A DNA stretch of 6,131 nt, taken from NCBI GenBank assembly GCA_035656555.1, contig DASRSJ010000041.1, positions 1 through 6,131 of the forward strand, written 5' to 3'. The notes below the pieces were generated by a model. It was not told the origin of the DNA, made no database searches, and worked only from the letters and a program-made list of their open reading frames with translations. Origin of the DNA: Palsa-1447 sp035656555 (GTDB lineage: Bacteria; Verrucomicrobiota; Verrucomicrobiia; Opitutales; Opitutaceae). Both the position numbers and the translations under genes were made by a program. Positions 1 through 6,131 of the stretch are shown here, one piece after another. How positions within the stretch are numbered: the first letter of the stretch is position 1; each line of letters opens with the position of its first letter.

Positions 1-172
1 GGTGGAGGGGTGTGTAGCCCGCGTCGTTCTTCAGCGTCAGGTACTCCGCAGTCAGGACCTCTGCCGGCAGGCCGCGAAGCTCGCCGTAGCGCGCGGCCGT
101 GTGGATCCGCGTGTGGCCCGCGGCGTTGCGCGCGGCTAGGCTGGCTACTGAATTGGGGGCGGTTTCGGCCAT
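1..172 (-). CDS. Ankyrin-repeat protein, N-terminal part (runs off left edge)
   Basis: This is the first 57 residues of a protein whose remainder lies beyond the window. The minus-strand frame opens with ATG at 170-172, and an in-frame TAA lies five codons upstream, which supports this start; no Shine-Dalgarno sequence is visible. Two ankyrin-type repeats can be read. G19-H-T-R-I-H24-T-A-A-R-Y-G30 matches the helix-start consensus G-x-T-P-L-H-x-A-A-x-x-G, and G52-Y-T-P-L-H57 begins the next repeat. The two glycines and the two histidines are each exactly 33 residues apart, the standard ankyrin period. Between them, LPAEVLTAEYLTLKND fills the second helix and loop. Ankyrin repeats bind other proteins, so no specific function can be named. 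There is no signal peptide or membrane segment in the visible part, so it is probably cytoplasmic. It is divergent from the receiver genes at 413. The repeat assignment is fairly secure; total length and any extra domains are unknown. Confidence 0.78.
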   Translation of the reverse strand, partial: MAETAPNSVASLAARNAAGHTRIHTAARYGELRGLPAEVLTAEYLTLKNDAGYTPLH

Positions 173-412
173 TGTCGTCTGTTGTTAAGTAGCCTTTCGG
201 CGCAAACCTACGCAAATTAAAAGCCCCTTTGCGGAATTGGCTAAAGTGTTCGCGAAATCGAACCGTGCTATAGGCGAAAGATGCACGTCCCATACTCGTC
301 CAGCGCCCTGCTTCGCCGGCAAGGCCATTTTGCCCGTCTGCGCAGAGGTACGTACCCGGCCTGCCGGTGATTGGATTTGCAAACGCCTGACCCAAAAACA
401 ACCTCAAGCGCA
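173..412. promoter_or_regulatory. Divergent intergenic region between the ankyrin gene and the receiver-gene pair
   Basis: These 240 bases separate two divergently transcribed genes and must hold promoters for both, unless leaders start elsewhere. The stretch is locally AT-richer than the flanking genes around 181-275. Visible elements are: CGCAAA repeated directly at 201-206 and 211-216, one helical turn apart; an extended -10-like TGCTATAGG at 266-274 on the plus strand, lacking a well-spaced -35; a 5-base inverted repeat GTTCG/CGAAC at 248-263; the perfect 10-base palindrome GGTACGTACC at 347-356; and the palindrome TTTGCAAA at 376-383. None is a recognised operator and no sigma-70 promoter is convincing. 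Small frames here on either strand have no recognisable protein features. Position as a shared regulatory region is inferred from gene orientation. Confidence 0.4.
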
Positions 413-811
413 ATGTATCCAGCAGACTCGAGCGGGGCACCCGCCCAGGATTCCATCCTGATCGTCGACGACGAGACCCCCATCCTGGAGGCCTTTACCG
501 CGGCGCTTTCCCCGCACTTCGACGTCTCCTCGGCCACCTCGGCGAGGGAGGCGGATTTCCTCCTCAGGAAGAAGCCCTACAAGGTCGTGATCAGCGACCA
601 CCTGATGCCCGGCGGCAACGGTATGAGCTTCCTTGTGCGCGCCCGCGAGGAGTACCCGCAGATGCAGAGGATCCTCGTCACCGGCTACATGAAGCCCGAG
701 ATGCTGATCCGCAGCGTCAATGAGGCCGCCCTTTTCAGGTACCTGCTTAAGCCTGTCGCCCTGACCGAGCTGATAAAGGTTGTCCAGGACGCGGCCCGCG
801 CGGCGGGCTGA
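413..811 (+). CDS. Single-domain response regulator (receiver protein 1)
   Basis: This 132-residue protein is a single CheY-like receiver domain with no DNA-binding or enzymatic output. It would accept phosphate from a histidine kinase or phosphotransfer protein in the cytoplasm. The hallmark residues are all present: metal-binding acids D19-D20 in ILIVDDE, phosphoacceptor D62 in SDHLMPG, T90 in RILVTGY, and K113 in LLKPV. The aromatic switch position, three residues before the lysine, is Y110, as in CheY. The segment from RILVTGY through LFRYLLKPV resembles the receivers commonly joined to HD-GYP phosphodiesterases or hybrid kinases. I chose the ATG at 413; an in-frame TTG at 371 would add 14 residues with no receiver character, and neither start has a clear Shine-Dalgarno sequence. 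It is followed after six bases by a related receiver gene, so the two are probably co-transcribed. Domain identity is firm; the pathway is unknown. Confidence 0.92.
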   Translation: MYPADSSGAPAQDSILIVDDETPILEAFTAALSPHFDVSSATSAREADFLLRKKPYKVVISDHLMPGGNGMSFLVRAREEYPQMQRILVTGYMKPEMLIRSVNEAALFRYLLKPVALTELIKVVQDAARAAG

Positions 812-817
812 GGCGCC

Positions 818-1204
818 ATGGGCGACGTCCCCGCGAAGGCGGCCCTGCCGGTGGTCCTCCTGGTGGACGACGAGCCGGCCCTCCTCGATGCGATGAGCGA
901 GGAGCTCAAGTCGAGCTTCCGCATCTACACGGCCTCCTCCGCCGCCGAGGCTGACCTGCGCCTGGCGGCGAGGCACTACGACGCGATCGTGTGCGACCAC
1001 ATGCTTCCGGGGGAGCAGGGGCTGGATTTCCTGGGCCGGATGCTGGAGATGCTGCCTTCGACGAAGCGCATCCTTGTCACCGGCTACACAAGCCCGGAGT
1101 TCATCACGAGGAGCACGGCCATTGCCGGCCTCTCGGCGTGCCTCGTGAAGCCCGTCCGCGCGGCCGAGATCGCGAAGGCGGTCACGGACGCGCTGGCTTC
1201 CTGA
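818..1204 (+). CDS. Single-domain response regulator (receiver protein 2)
   Basis: This 128-residue protein is a second stand-alone receiver domain. Expected residues are D17-D18 in VVLLVDDEP, phosphoacceptor D60 in CDHMLPG, T88 in RILVTGY and K111 in CLVKPV, so it should be phosphorylatable. It aligns to the preceding protein without gaps over about 112 residues with roughly 44% identity by hand count, pointing to an old tandem duplication. Unlike its neighbour, it has C108 instead of Tyr or Phe at the aromatic switch position, so its phosphorylation-induced change may differ. The ATG at 818 follows the previous stop by six bases, and GAGG at 810-813, overlapping that stop, could be its ribosome-binding site, which suggests coupled translation. 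The 3' end overlaps the convergent uvrA stop by 23 bases. The C-terminus ends right after the last receiver helix, so there is no output domain. Partner kinases are not in the window. Confidence 0.92.
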   Translation: MGDVPAKAALPVVLLVDDEPALLDAMSEELKSSFRIYTASSAAEADLRLAARHYDAIVCDHMLPGEQGLDFLGRMLEMLPSTKRILVTGYTSPEFITRSTAIAGLSACLVKPVRAAEIAKAVTDALAS

Positions 1205-4200
1205 CCCGCTTCCTTGCCGCGGCCATCCGGGCCAGGAGGAAGGGAGCGGTCGAGCTGCGCTTGGACTTGAGGAGTCCCTCGAGGGCTCCCTGGTAAACCA
1301 GCTCGCCTCCCGCGGGGCCGCCGCCCGGGCCCATCTCCGCGACGTAGTCCGCCTCGAGGATCAGGTCCAAATTATGCTCGATGACGACCACCGTGTGGCC
1401 CTGGTCGACAAGCGCGTGGAGTACCCGGATCAGCTTCTCGCAGTCGCTCAGGTGCAGGCCGATCGTCGGCTCCTCGAGAATGTAGAGATTGCGCGGCACG
1501 GAGCCGCGGCTCCTCTCACGGTAGGTTGCAAGGCCCTTCGAGAGCTCGGTCACGAGCTTCAGGCGCTGGGCCTCGCCGCCGGAAAGGGTGGAGGAGCTCT
1601 GCCCGAGCGTCAGGTAGCCTAGTCCGCAGTCCGCCATGAGCTTGCAGACAGCCGCGAGCTCCGAGTGGAAGCTGAAGAATTCCGCGGCCTCCTCGAAGGT
1701 CAGCTGGAGCACGGCGCCGATCGACTTTCCCTTCCACGTGATCTCCGCGAGCTCCGGGCCGTAGCGCAGGCCCTGGCAGTCGTCGCAGGGCAGGTAGGTG
1801 TCCGGCATGAACGCCATCTCAAGGCGTATCCTGCCCGCGCCCTCGCAGGTGGGGCAGCGCCCGCCGACGGTGTTGAAGGAGAAGCGCGAGGCCGTGTAGC
1901 CGCGTATCTTGGACTCGGGCAGCGAGGCGAAGAACTTCCGGATCAGGTCGAAGATCCCGAGGTACGTCGCGGGCGTGGAGCGCGGCGTCTTGCCGATCGG
2001 CGACTGGTCGACCTCGATGACTGAGCGGAAGATGTCGGCGCCCTTCAGTTCCGAGAACGCCTCGGCCTTCGTGGAGGAGAACTTCGCGTAGTCGCGGCCC
2101 GTGATCCTGGACTTCCTCATCTCGATCGAGCACTCGGCGGCGGGACCGACCAGGTCGCGGAAGAGCGTCGACTTTCCGGCTCCGCTGGGGCCCGCGACCA
2201 TCGTCAGCCTCCCCACGGGGAAGCGCAGGTCCACGCCCTTCAGGTTGCGGTGCCTGGCGCCCTTAAGCTCGATCCATTCCTGGCCGGCCTCGTCCAGCCC
2301 GCGGTAGGATCCCAGGAGCGGGTGGGGGATGCCCTTCGCGAGAAAGATGCCGGTCAAGGAGGAGTCGTTCGCCTTTATCTCCGCGGGCGTGCCGAGGGCG
2401 AGAAGCTCGCCTCCGTGAACGCCCGCGGCGGGCCCGAGGTCCAGGATCAGGTCCGCCTTCTCCATCAGCTCGTCGTCGTGCTCGACAACAAGGAGCGTGT
2501 TTCCCTTATCCCGGAGCGCGAGGAGCGTCTCGATCAGCTTGTTGTTGTCCCGGGCATGCAGCCCGATGCTTGGCTCGTCCAGGACGTAGAGGACGCCCGC
2601 CAGGTTCGTGCCGAGCTGCGCCGCGAGGCGGATTCGCTGGGCCTCGCCGCCGGAGAGCGTCTTCGTCGGCCGGTCGAGCGAGAGATAGCCGAGCCCCACG
2701 TGGTCCATGAACTTCAGCCTCTCGCGGATCTGCGGGACGATGTCACGGGTCACGAGCTTGCCGCGCTCGTCGAGATCGAGATCCTCGAGGTTCGCGATCA
2801 ATTCGGACGGCGGGAAGGCGAGGAGAGCCGGCAGCGAGAGGGGAGGCCTGCGCCCCTTCAGGTGCAGCTTCACCGAGCGGGAGACGCGGTTAAGCCGTTC
2901 TCCGTGGCAGTCCGGGCACTCGATCCCGTCGCCGCCCTTCTCGTCCCCGGCCAGGCCCAGCTGGCGCAGTCGAAGCGCGTTCTCGTCCTCGTCGTCGTCA
3001 TCCGGCGCGGCCATCCAGGGATAGATCCGCCCGTAGCCGCGGCAGGTCGGACACCAGCCCCGCGACGAGTTGAAAGAGAAGTCCTTGGGGTCGAGCTCGG
3101 GGAATGACTCGCCGGTCTCGATGTCCGTGCGCGTGGTGGAGAACCACGAGAGGATGTCGCCCGAGGGCAGCGCCAGGAAGCACGCGCCCTTTCCGACCTC
3201 GAGCGCGCGCTCGAGGGCCGCGCCCGGCTTCGGGTTGGATTTCAGGTCCGAGACCACGACCTCGATGTCGTGCTCCTTGTAACGGTCGAGCTTCTGGAAG
3301 GCGTCGACCCTGCCGAACTTGCCGTCGACCCGCATGATCTCGTAGCCCTGCTTGCCGAGCCAGTCGGCCATCGGCTGGTGGTGGCCCTTCCTGCCACGGA
3401 TCAGGGGTGCGCAGATATAAAGATGCTTAGCCTTCTTGGCTTTGGGCTCGCCCATCACCTTGAGGAGCAGCTTGCGAAGCGCTCCCGCGGAGAGGGGCGT
3501 CACGGCGCGGTCGGTGTCCGGGTGGTGCTGCACCCCGAGCCTCGCGTAAAGGAGGCGCAGGTACTGGGCGACCTCGGTGATCGTGGCGACGGTTGACTTG
3601 AGCGAGCCGCGCGTCACGCGCTGCTCGATGGCAACGGCCGGCGGTATCCCTGTCAGTCGGTCGATCGCGGGGCGAGGCAGCTGCTCCACGAACTGCCGCG
3701 CGTACGGCGACATGGACTCCATGAAGCGGCGCTGGCCCTCGGCGAAAATGATGTCGAAGGCCAGGGTGGATTTTCCCGAGCCCGAGACTCCGGTCACGAC
3801 AGTAAGCTGGCGCAGCGGTATGGAGACGGAGAGGTTCTTCAGGTTGTTCTCGCGGGCGCCGACAACCTCGATCGAGTTGCGGGTGACGAGCTCGGCCCGT
3901 GCGTCGATCACCTGGGCAGGCTCCGCGACGGCGAGCTCCGCGCGACTGTCCTCGTCCATCGCCTCCGTGAGGAACCCGGAGGTCGCCGTCCGCGCCCTGG
4001 CGACCGTCTCGGGCGTTCCCTCGGCCACGATCTTTCCGCCGCCGGCGCCGGCCTCGGGCCCGATCTCAATGATCCAGTCCGCGCACTTGAGCACGTCAAG
4101 GTTGTGCTCGATCACCACGAGGCTGTGGCCCCGGTCGACCAGCGCCTGAAGGACCGCCAGCAGCCGGCCGACGTCGTGGCGATGCAGGCCGGTCGTCGGC

Positions 4201-6131
4201 TCGTCCAGGAGCAGCAGGGCGCCTGACTCGCCCTCGAGGGTTTCCAGGTAGCGCACGAGCTTGAGACGCTGGGACTCGCCGCCGGAGAGGGTGTTGAGCG
4301 GCTGTCCAAGTGCCAGGTAGCCGAGGCCCACGGAATCCAGGGCGGAGAGCCTGTGCCGGATCTTGGCGTTGTCCGCGAAGAGGCTGATCGCCCGGGTGAC
4401 GCTCATCTCGAGGATCCCGGCAACCGTCGTCCCGTTCCACTCGATCGCGAGCACCTCCGGCTTGAAGCGCCGGCCCTCGCAGACCGGGCAGGGGACGAAC
4501 ACGTCGGAGAGGAACTGCATTTCCACCCGCTCGTAGCCGAGTCCCAGGCAGTGGTCGCAGCGTCCATCGCCGCTGTTGAAGGAGAAGCTGGACGGGCCCA
4601 TGCCGGCCTCCTGGGCGCCGGGGGTCGAGGCAAAGAGCTCCCGGATCAGGTCCCATGCCTCGACGTAGAGCGCGGGATTGGACCGTGGGGTCCTCGAGAC
4701 GGGCGACTGGTCGACCAGCACGACCTCGGAGATGAGGTCCGCTCCCTTGATTGCACCCAGCTTGGCAACGTCCTCGGTCGGCTTGCCGCGGTGGGCGAGC
4801 AGGCCCTGGTAGATGACGCTGTCCAGCATCGTGGACTTGCCCGAGCCGGAGACGCCGCTCAGGCAGACGAAGCGCTTCAGCGGTATCCGCACGTCGACGC
4901 CGCGAAGGTTGTGCTTCTGGGCCCCGATGAACTCCAGGGAAGGCAGTCCCTTCGGCACCACGCGCCGGGCCGACGGGGCCGCGATCCTTTTCCTGCCCGA
5001 AAAGTACGCTCCCGTGATGCTCCTTTTGTCCTTCAGCATCTGCTGCACCGTGCCCTCGAAGACCAGGTGGCCGCCGTTGGCGCCCGGCTCGGGCCCGATC
5101 TCGATCACGTGCTCGGCCGCACGGATCATGGACTCGTCGTGTTCGACGACGACCACCGTGTTGCCCGCGGCGACCAGCGAGCGGATGATCGCCACCAGGC
5201 GGTCGATGTCACGCGGGTGAAGGCCGACGCTCGGCTCGTCCATGACGAAGAGCGTGTCGACGAGCGATGTGCCAAGGCAGCCCGTCAGGTTGACGCGCTC
5301 GACCTCGCCGCCGGAGAGCGTGCGCGACGGCCGGTCGGCGGTCAGGTACCCCAGGCCCACCTCGCGCAGGTAGCGCAGGCGGGTCATGATGGAATCGTAG
5401 GCGAGCTCGGCCTGGCGCGCGCCGTCCGCGGGTCGCGCCGTCCCCATGCGCTCGAGGAGCTCGTCGACCGGCTTGCCGTAAAGTTCCGGTAGCGTGAAGT
5501 CGTTCCATCTCCAGCAGAGGGACTCCGGCTGGAGCCGCGTGCCATTGCAGTCCGGGCACGTGTTGTACGAGCGGTAGCGCGAGAGGAAGACCCTCACGTG
5601 CATCTTGTAGGTCGTCTTCTCGAGCCAGCGGAAGAAGCCCTTAACGCCGTACCAGTACTTCGGCCACTCCTTGCCGTTCTCCTCGCCGTAGCCGGGCTCG
5701 CCGTCGACGACGAAGGAGCGCTGCTCGGGCGTCAGCTGCGAGAAGGGGACGTTGGTCGGTATCTTCCTCTTCGACGTGAATTTCTTCAGGTCGTCCTTCG
5801 ACGAGCTATAGACCGCGCCCTCCCAGCAGCGGATGGCGCCCTCGTCGATCGAGAGTGACGTGTCCGGTATCGCGAGGCGGTAGTCGATCTCGATGATCCT
5901 TCCGAAGCCGCGGCATTTGGGGCAGGCCCCGAGCGGCGAATTGAAGGAGAAGAGGGGCGGCGTCGGCGGCCGGAATTTCCGGCCGGTCTTCGGCGAGTGC
6001 AGCCCGCGCGAGTAGTGCCCGATCTCCGAAGGACCGTCGGCGCTGAAGACGCGGACCTCCCCGCGGCCGAAGTGCATCGACGTTTCGACCGCCTCGAGGA
6101 ACCTCGCCATCGCAGCCTTGGCAACATGGAT
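1182..6131 (-). CDS. uvrA: Double-length UvrA excinuclease ABC subunit A (tandem fusion, N-terminus beyond right edge)
   Basis: UvrA is the DNA-damage-recognition ATPase of nucleotide excision repair; it loads UvrB onto lesions. Normal UvrA is about 940 residues with two ATPase modules and acts as a homodimer. Here at least 1649 residues form two fused units with four modules. Residues are numbered from the Met at 6110; seven in-frame codons precede it to the window edge, so this Met is internal. Unit 1 lacks its first Walker A and UvrB-binding region (off window). It shows CPKC 63-66, CPDC 185-188, LSGGEVER 265-272, FVMDEP, Walker A GVSGSGKST 419-427, zinc module C518/C521/C541/C544, LSGGESQR 608-615 and LLLDEPTTGLH. 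A linker of about 30 residues precedes unit 2: Walker A 774-782, a UvrB-binding-type region about 815-990, CPTC 1020-1023, CPDC 1065-1068, LSGGEAQR 1152-1159, VLDEPSIGLH, Walker A GPSGAGKST 1307-1315, zinc module C1419/C1422/C1442/C1445, LSGGEAQR 1509-1516, and ILEEPTIGLH with Glu for the Walker B Asp. The tail is basic. Missing N-terminus is about 200 residues by comparison with unit 2. Stop TGA at 1182-1184. Confidence 0.96.
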   Translation of the reverse strand: MHVAKAAMARFLEAVETSMHFGRGEVRVFSADGPSEIGHYSRGLHSPKTGRKFRPPTPPLFSFNSPLGACPKCRGFGRIIEIDYRLAIPDTSLSIDEGAIRCWEGAVYSSSKDDLKKFTSKRKIPTNVPFSQLTPEQRSFVVDGEPGYGEENGKEWPKYWYGVKGFFRWLEKTTYKMHVRVFLSRYRSYNTCPDCNGTRLQPESLCWRWNDFTLPELYGKPVDELLERMGTARPADGARQAELAYDSIMTRLRYLREVGLGYLTADRPSRTLSGGEVERVNLTGCLGTSLVDTLFVMDEPSVGLHPRDIDRLVAIIRSLVAAGNTVVVVEHDESMIRAAEHVIEIGPEPGANGGHLVFEGTVQQMLKDKRSITGAYFSGRKRIAAPSARRVVPKGLPSLEFIGAQKHNLRGVDVRIPLKRFVCLSGVSGSGKSTMLDSVIYQGLLAHRGKPTEDVAKLGAIKGADLISEVVLVDQSPVSRTPRSNPALYVEAWDLIRELFASTPGAQEAGMGPSSFSFNSGDGRCDHCLGLGYERVEMQFLSDVFVPCPVCEGRRFKPEVLAIEWNGTTVAGILEMSVTRAISLFADNAKIRHRLSALDSVGLGYLALGQPLNTLSGGESQRLKLVRYLETLEGESGALLLLDEPTTGLHRHDVGRLLAVLQALVDRGHSLVVIEHNLDVLKCADWIIEIGPEAGAGGGKIVAEGTPETVARARTATSGFLTEAMDEDSRAELAVAEPAQVIDARAELVTRNSIEVVGARENNLKNLSVSIPLRQLTVVTGVSGSGKSTLAFDIIFAEGQRRFMESMSPYARQFVEQLPRPAIDRLTGIPPAVAIEQRVTRGSLKSTVATITEVAQYLRLLYARLGVQHHPDTDRAVTPLSAGALRKLLLKVMGEPKAKKAKHLYICAPLIRGRKGHHQPMADWLGKQGYEIMRVDGKFGRVDAFQKLDRYKEHDIEVVVSDLKSNPKPGAALERALEVGKGACFLALPSGDILSWFSTTRTDIETGESFPELDPKDFSFNSSRGWCPTCRGYGRIYPWMAAPDDDDEDENALRLRQLGLAGDEKGGDGIECPDCHGERLNRVSRSVKLHLKGRRPPLSLPALLAFPPSELIANLEDLDLDERGKLVTRDIVPQIRERLKFMDHVGLGYLSLDRPTKTLSGGEAQRIRLAAQLGTNLAGVLYVLDEPSIGLHARDNNKLIETLLALRDKGNTLLVVEHDDELMEKADLILDLGPAAGVHGGELLALGTPAEIKANDSSLTGIFLAKGIPHPLLGSYRGLDEAGQEWIELKGARHRNLKGVDLRFPVGRLTMVAGPSGAGKSTLFRDLVGPAAECSIEMRKSRITGRDYAKFSSTKAEAFSELKGADIFRSVIEVDQSPIGKTPRSTPATYLGIFDLIRKFFASLPESKIRGYTASRFSFNTVGGRCPTCEGAGRIRLEMAFMPDTYLPCDDCQGLRYGPELAEITWKGKSIGAVLQLTFEEAAEFFSFHSELAAVCKLMADCGLGYLTLGQSSSTLSGGEAQRLKLVTELSKGLATYRERSRGSVPRNLYILEEPTIGLHLSDCEKLIRVLHALVDQGHTVVVIEHNLDLILEADYVAEMGPGGGPAGGELVYQGALEGLLKSKRSSTAPFLLARMAAARKRVRKPARP

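Noticed and set aside
10..192. Plus-strand open frame (60 codons) at the left edge
   Set aside because: Arg/Pro/Ser-rich translation with no domain; the opposite strand has an ankyrin frame with an exact 33-residue repeat.
371..412. TTG at 371 as the start of the first receiver gene
   Set aside because: It adds 14 residues without receiver features and has no better ribosome-binding site than the ATG at 413, though it cannot be excluded.
404..1000. Minus-strand open frame (198 codons) opposite the two receiver genes
   Set aside because: It runs across two genes with all receiver hallmarks on the other strand; the His/Arg/Gly-rich translation shows no domain.
1209..1242. Imperfect hairpin (CTTCCT/AGGAAG outer stem, GGCC/GGCC inner stem) just after the receiver stop as a terminator
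   Set aside because: The stem is interrupted, lies inside uvrA coding sequence and is not followed by a T run.
2250..3107. Plus-strand open frame (285 codons) opposite uvrA
   Set aside because: Antisense shadow of the uvrA reading frame, with low-complexity composition and no motif.
4353..5492. Long plus-strand open frame (379 codons) opposite uvrA
   Set aside because: It lies antisense to strongly conserved UvrA motifs, its translation is rich in Arg/Asp/His/Leu with no recognisable domain, and such shadows are expected in GC-rich DNA.
6108..6110. ATG at 6110 as the true start of uvrA
   Set aside because: The frame stays open to the window edge, and the first visible residues match the end of the UvrB-binding/insertion region, not a UvrA N-terminus.

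Overview
This GC-rich window comes from a bacterial chromosome. Most of it (1182-6131, minus strand) is one very long open frame encoding a double-length UvrA, the damage-recognition ATPase of nucleotide excision repair. Two complete UvrA units are fused head to tail. The frame is still open at the right edge of the window, so the first ~200 residues lie outside it. Double-length UvrA proteins are known from Chlamydiae and other members of the PVC superphylum. Together with the GC content, the style of the ankyrin repeat and the weak Shine-Dalgarno signals, this suggests a verrucomicrobial or related PVC bacterium. That assignment is inferred from family knowledge and is only moderately secure.

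Layout from left to right: (1) 1-172, minus strand, the start of an ankyrin-repeat protein that runs off the left edge. (2) 173-412, a 240-base divergent intergenic region with a few short palindromes and repeats but no strong consensus promoter. (3) 413-811 and 818-1204, plus strand, two small stand-alone response-regulator receiver proteins, six bases apart, similar to each other (about 44% identical in a gapless hand alignment) and probably one transcript. (4) 1182-6131, minus strand, the tandem uvrA, whose stop codon lies inside the 3' end of the second receiver gene (23-base convergent overlap).

The receiver proteins have every residue needed for phosphorylation but no output domain. They probably act as phosphate relays or protein-binding modules for kinases encoded elsewhere. 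Nothing in the sequence ties them to DNA repair beyond adjacency. I see no novel multi-gene system here. The points worth following are inside the UvrA fusion: its two units are structurally different. Both have lost the first cysteine pair of the first zinc module, the second unit has lost about 77 residues of the first ATPase's helical region, and its last ATPase has an altered Walker A and a Walker B Asp-to-Glu change. This would give a single-chain 'dimer' with built-in asymmetry.
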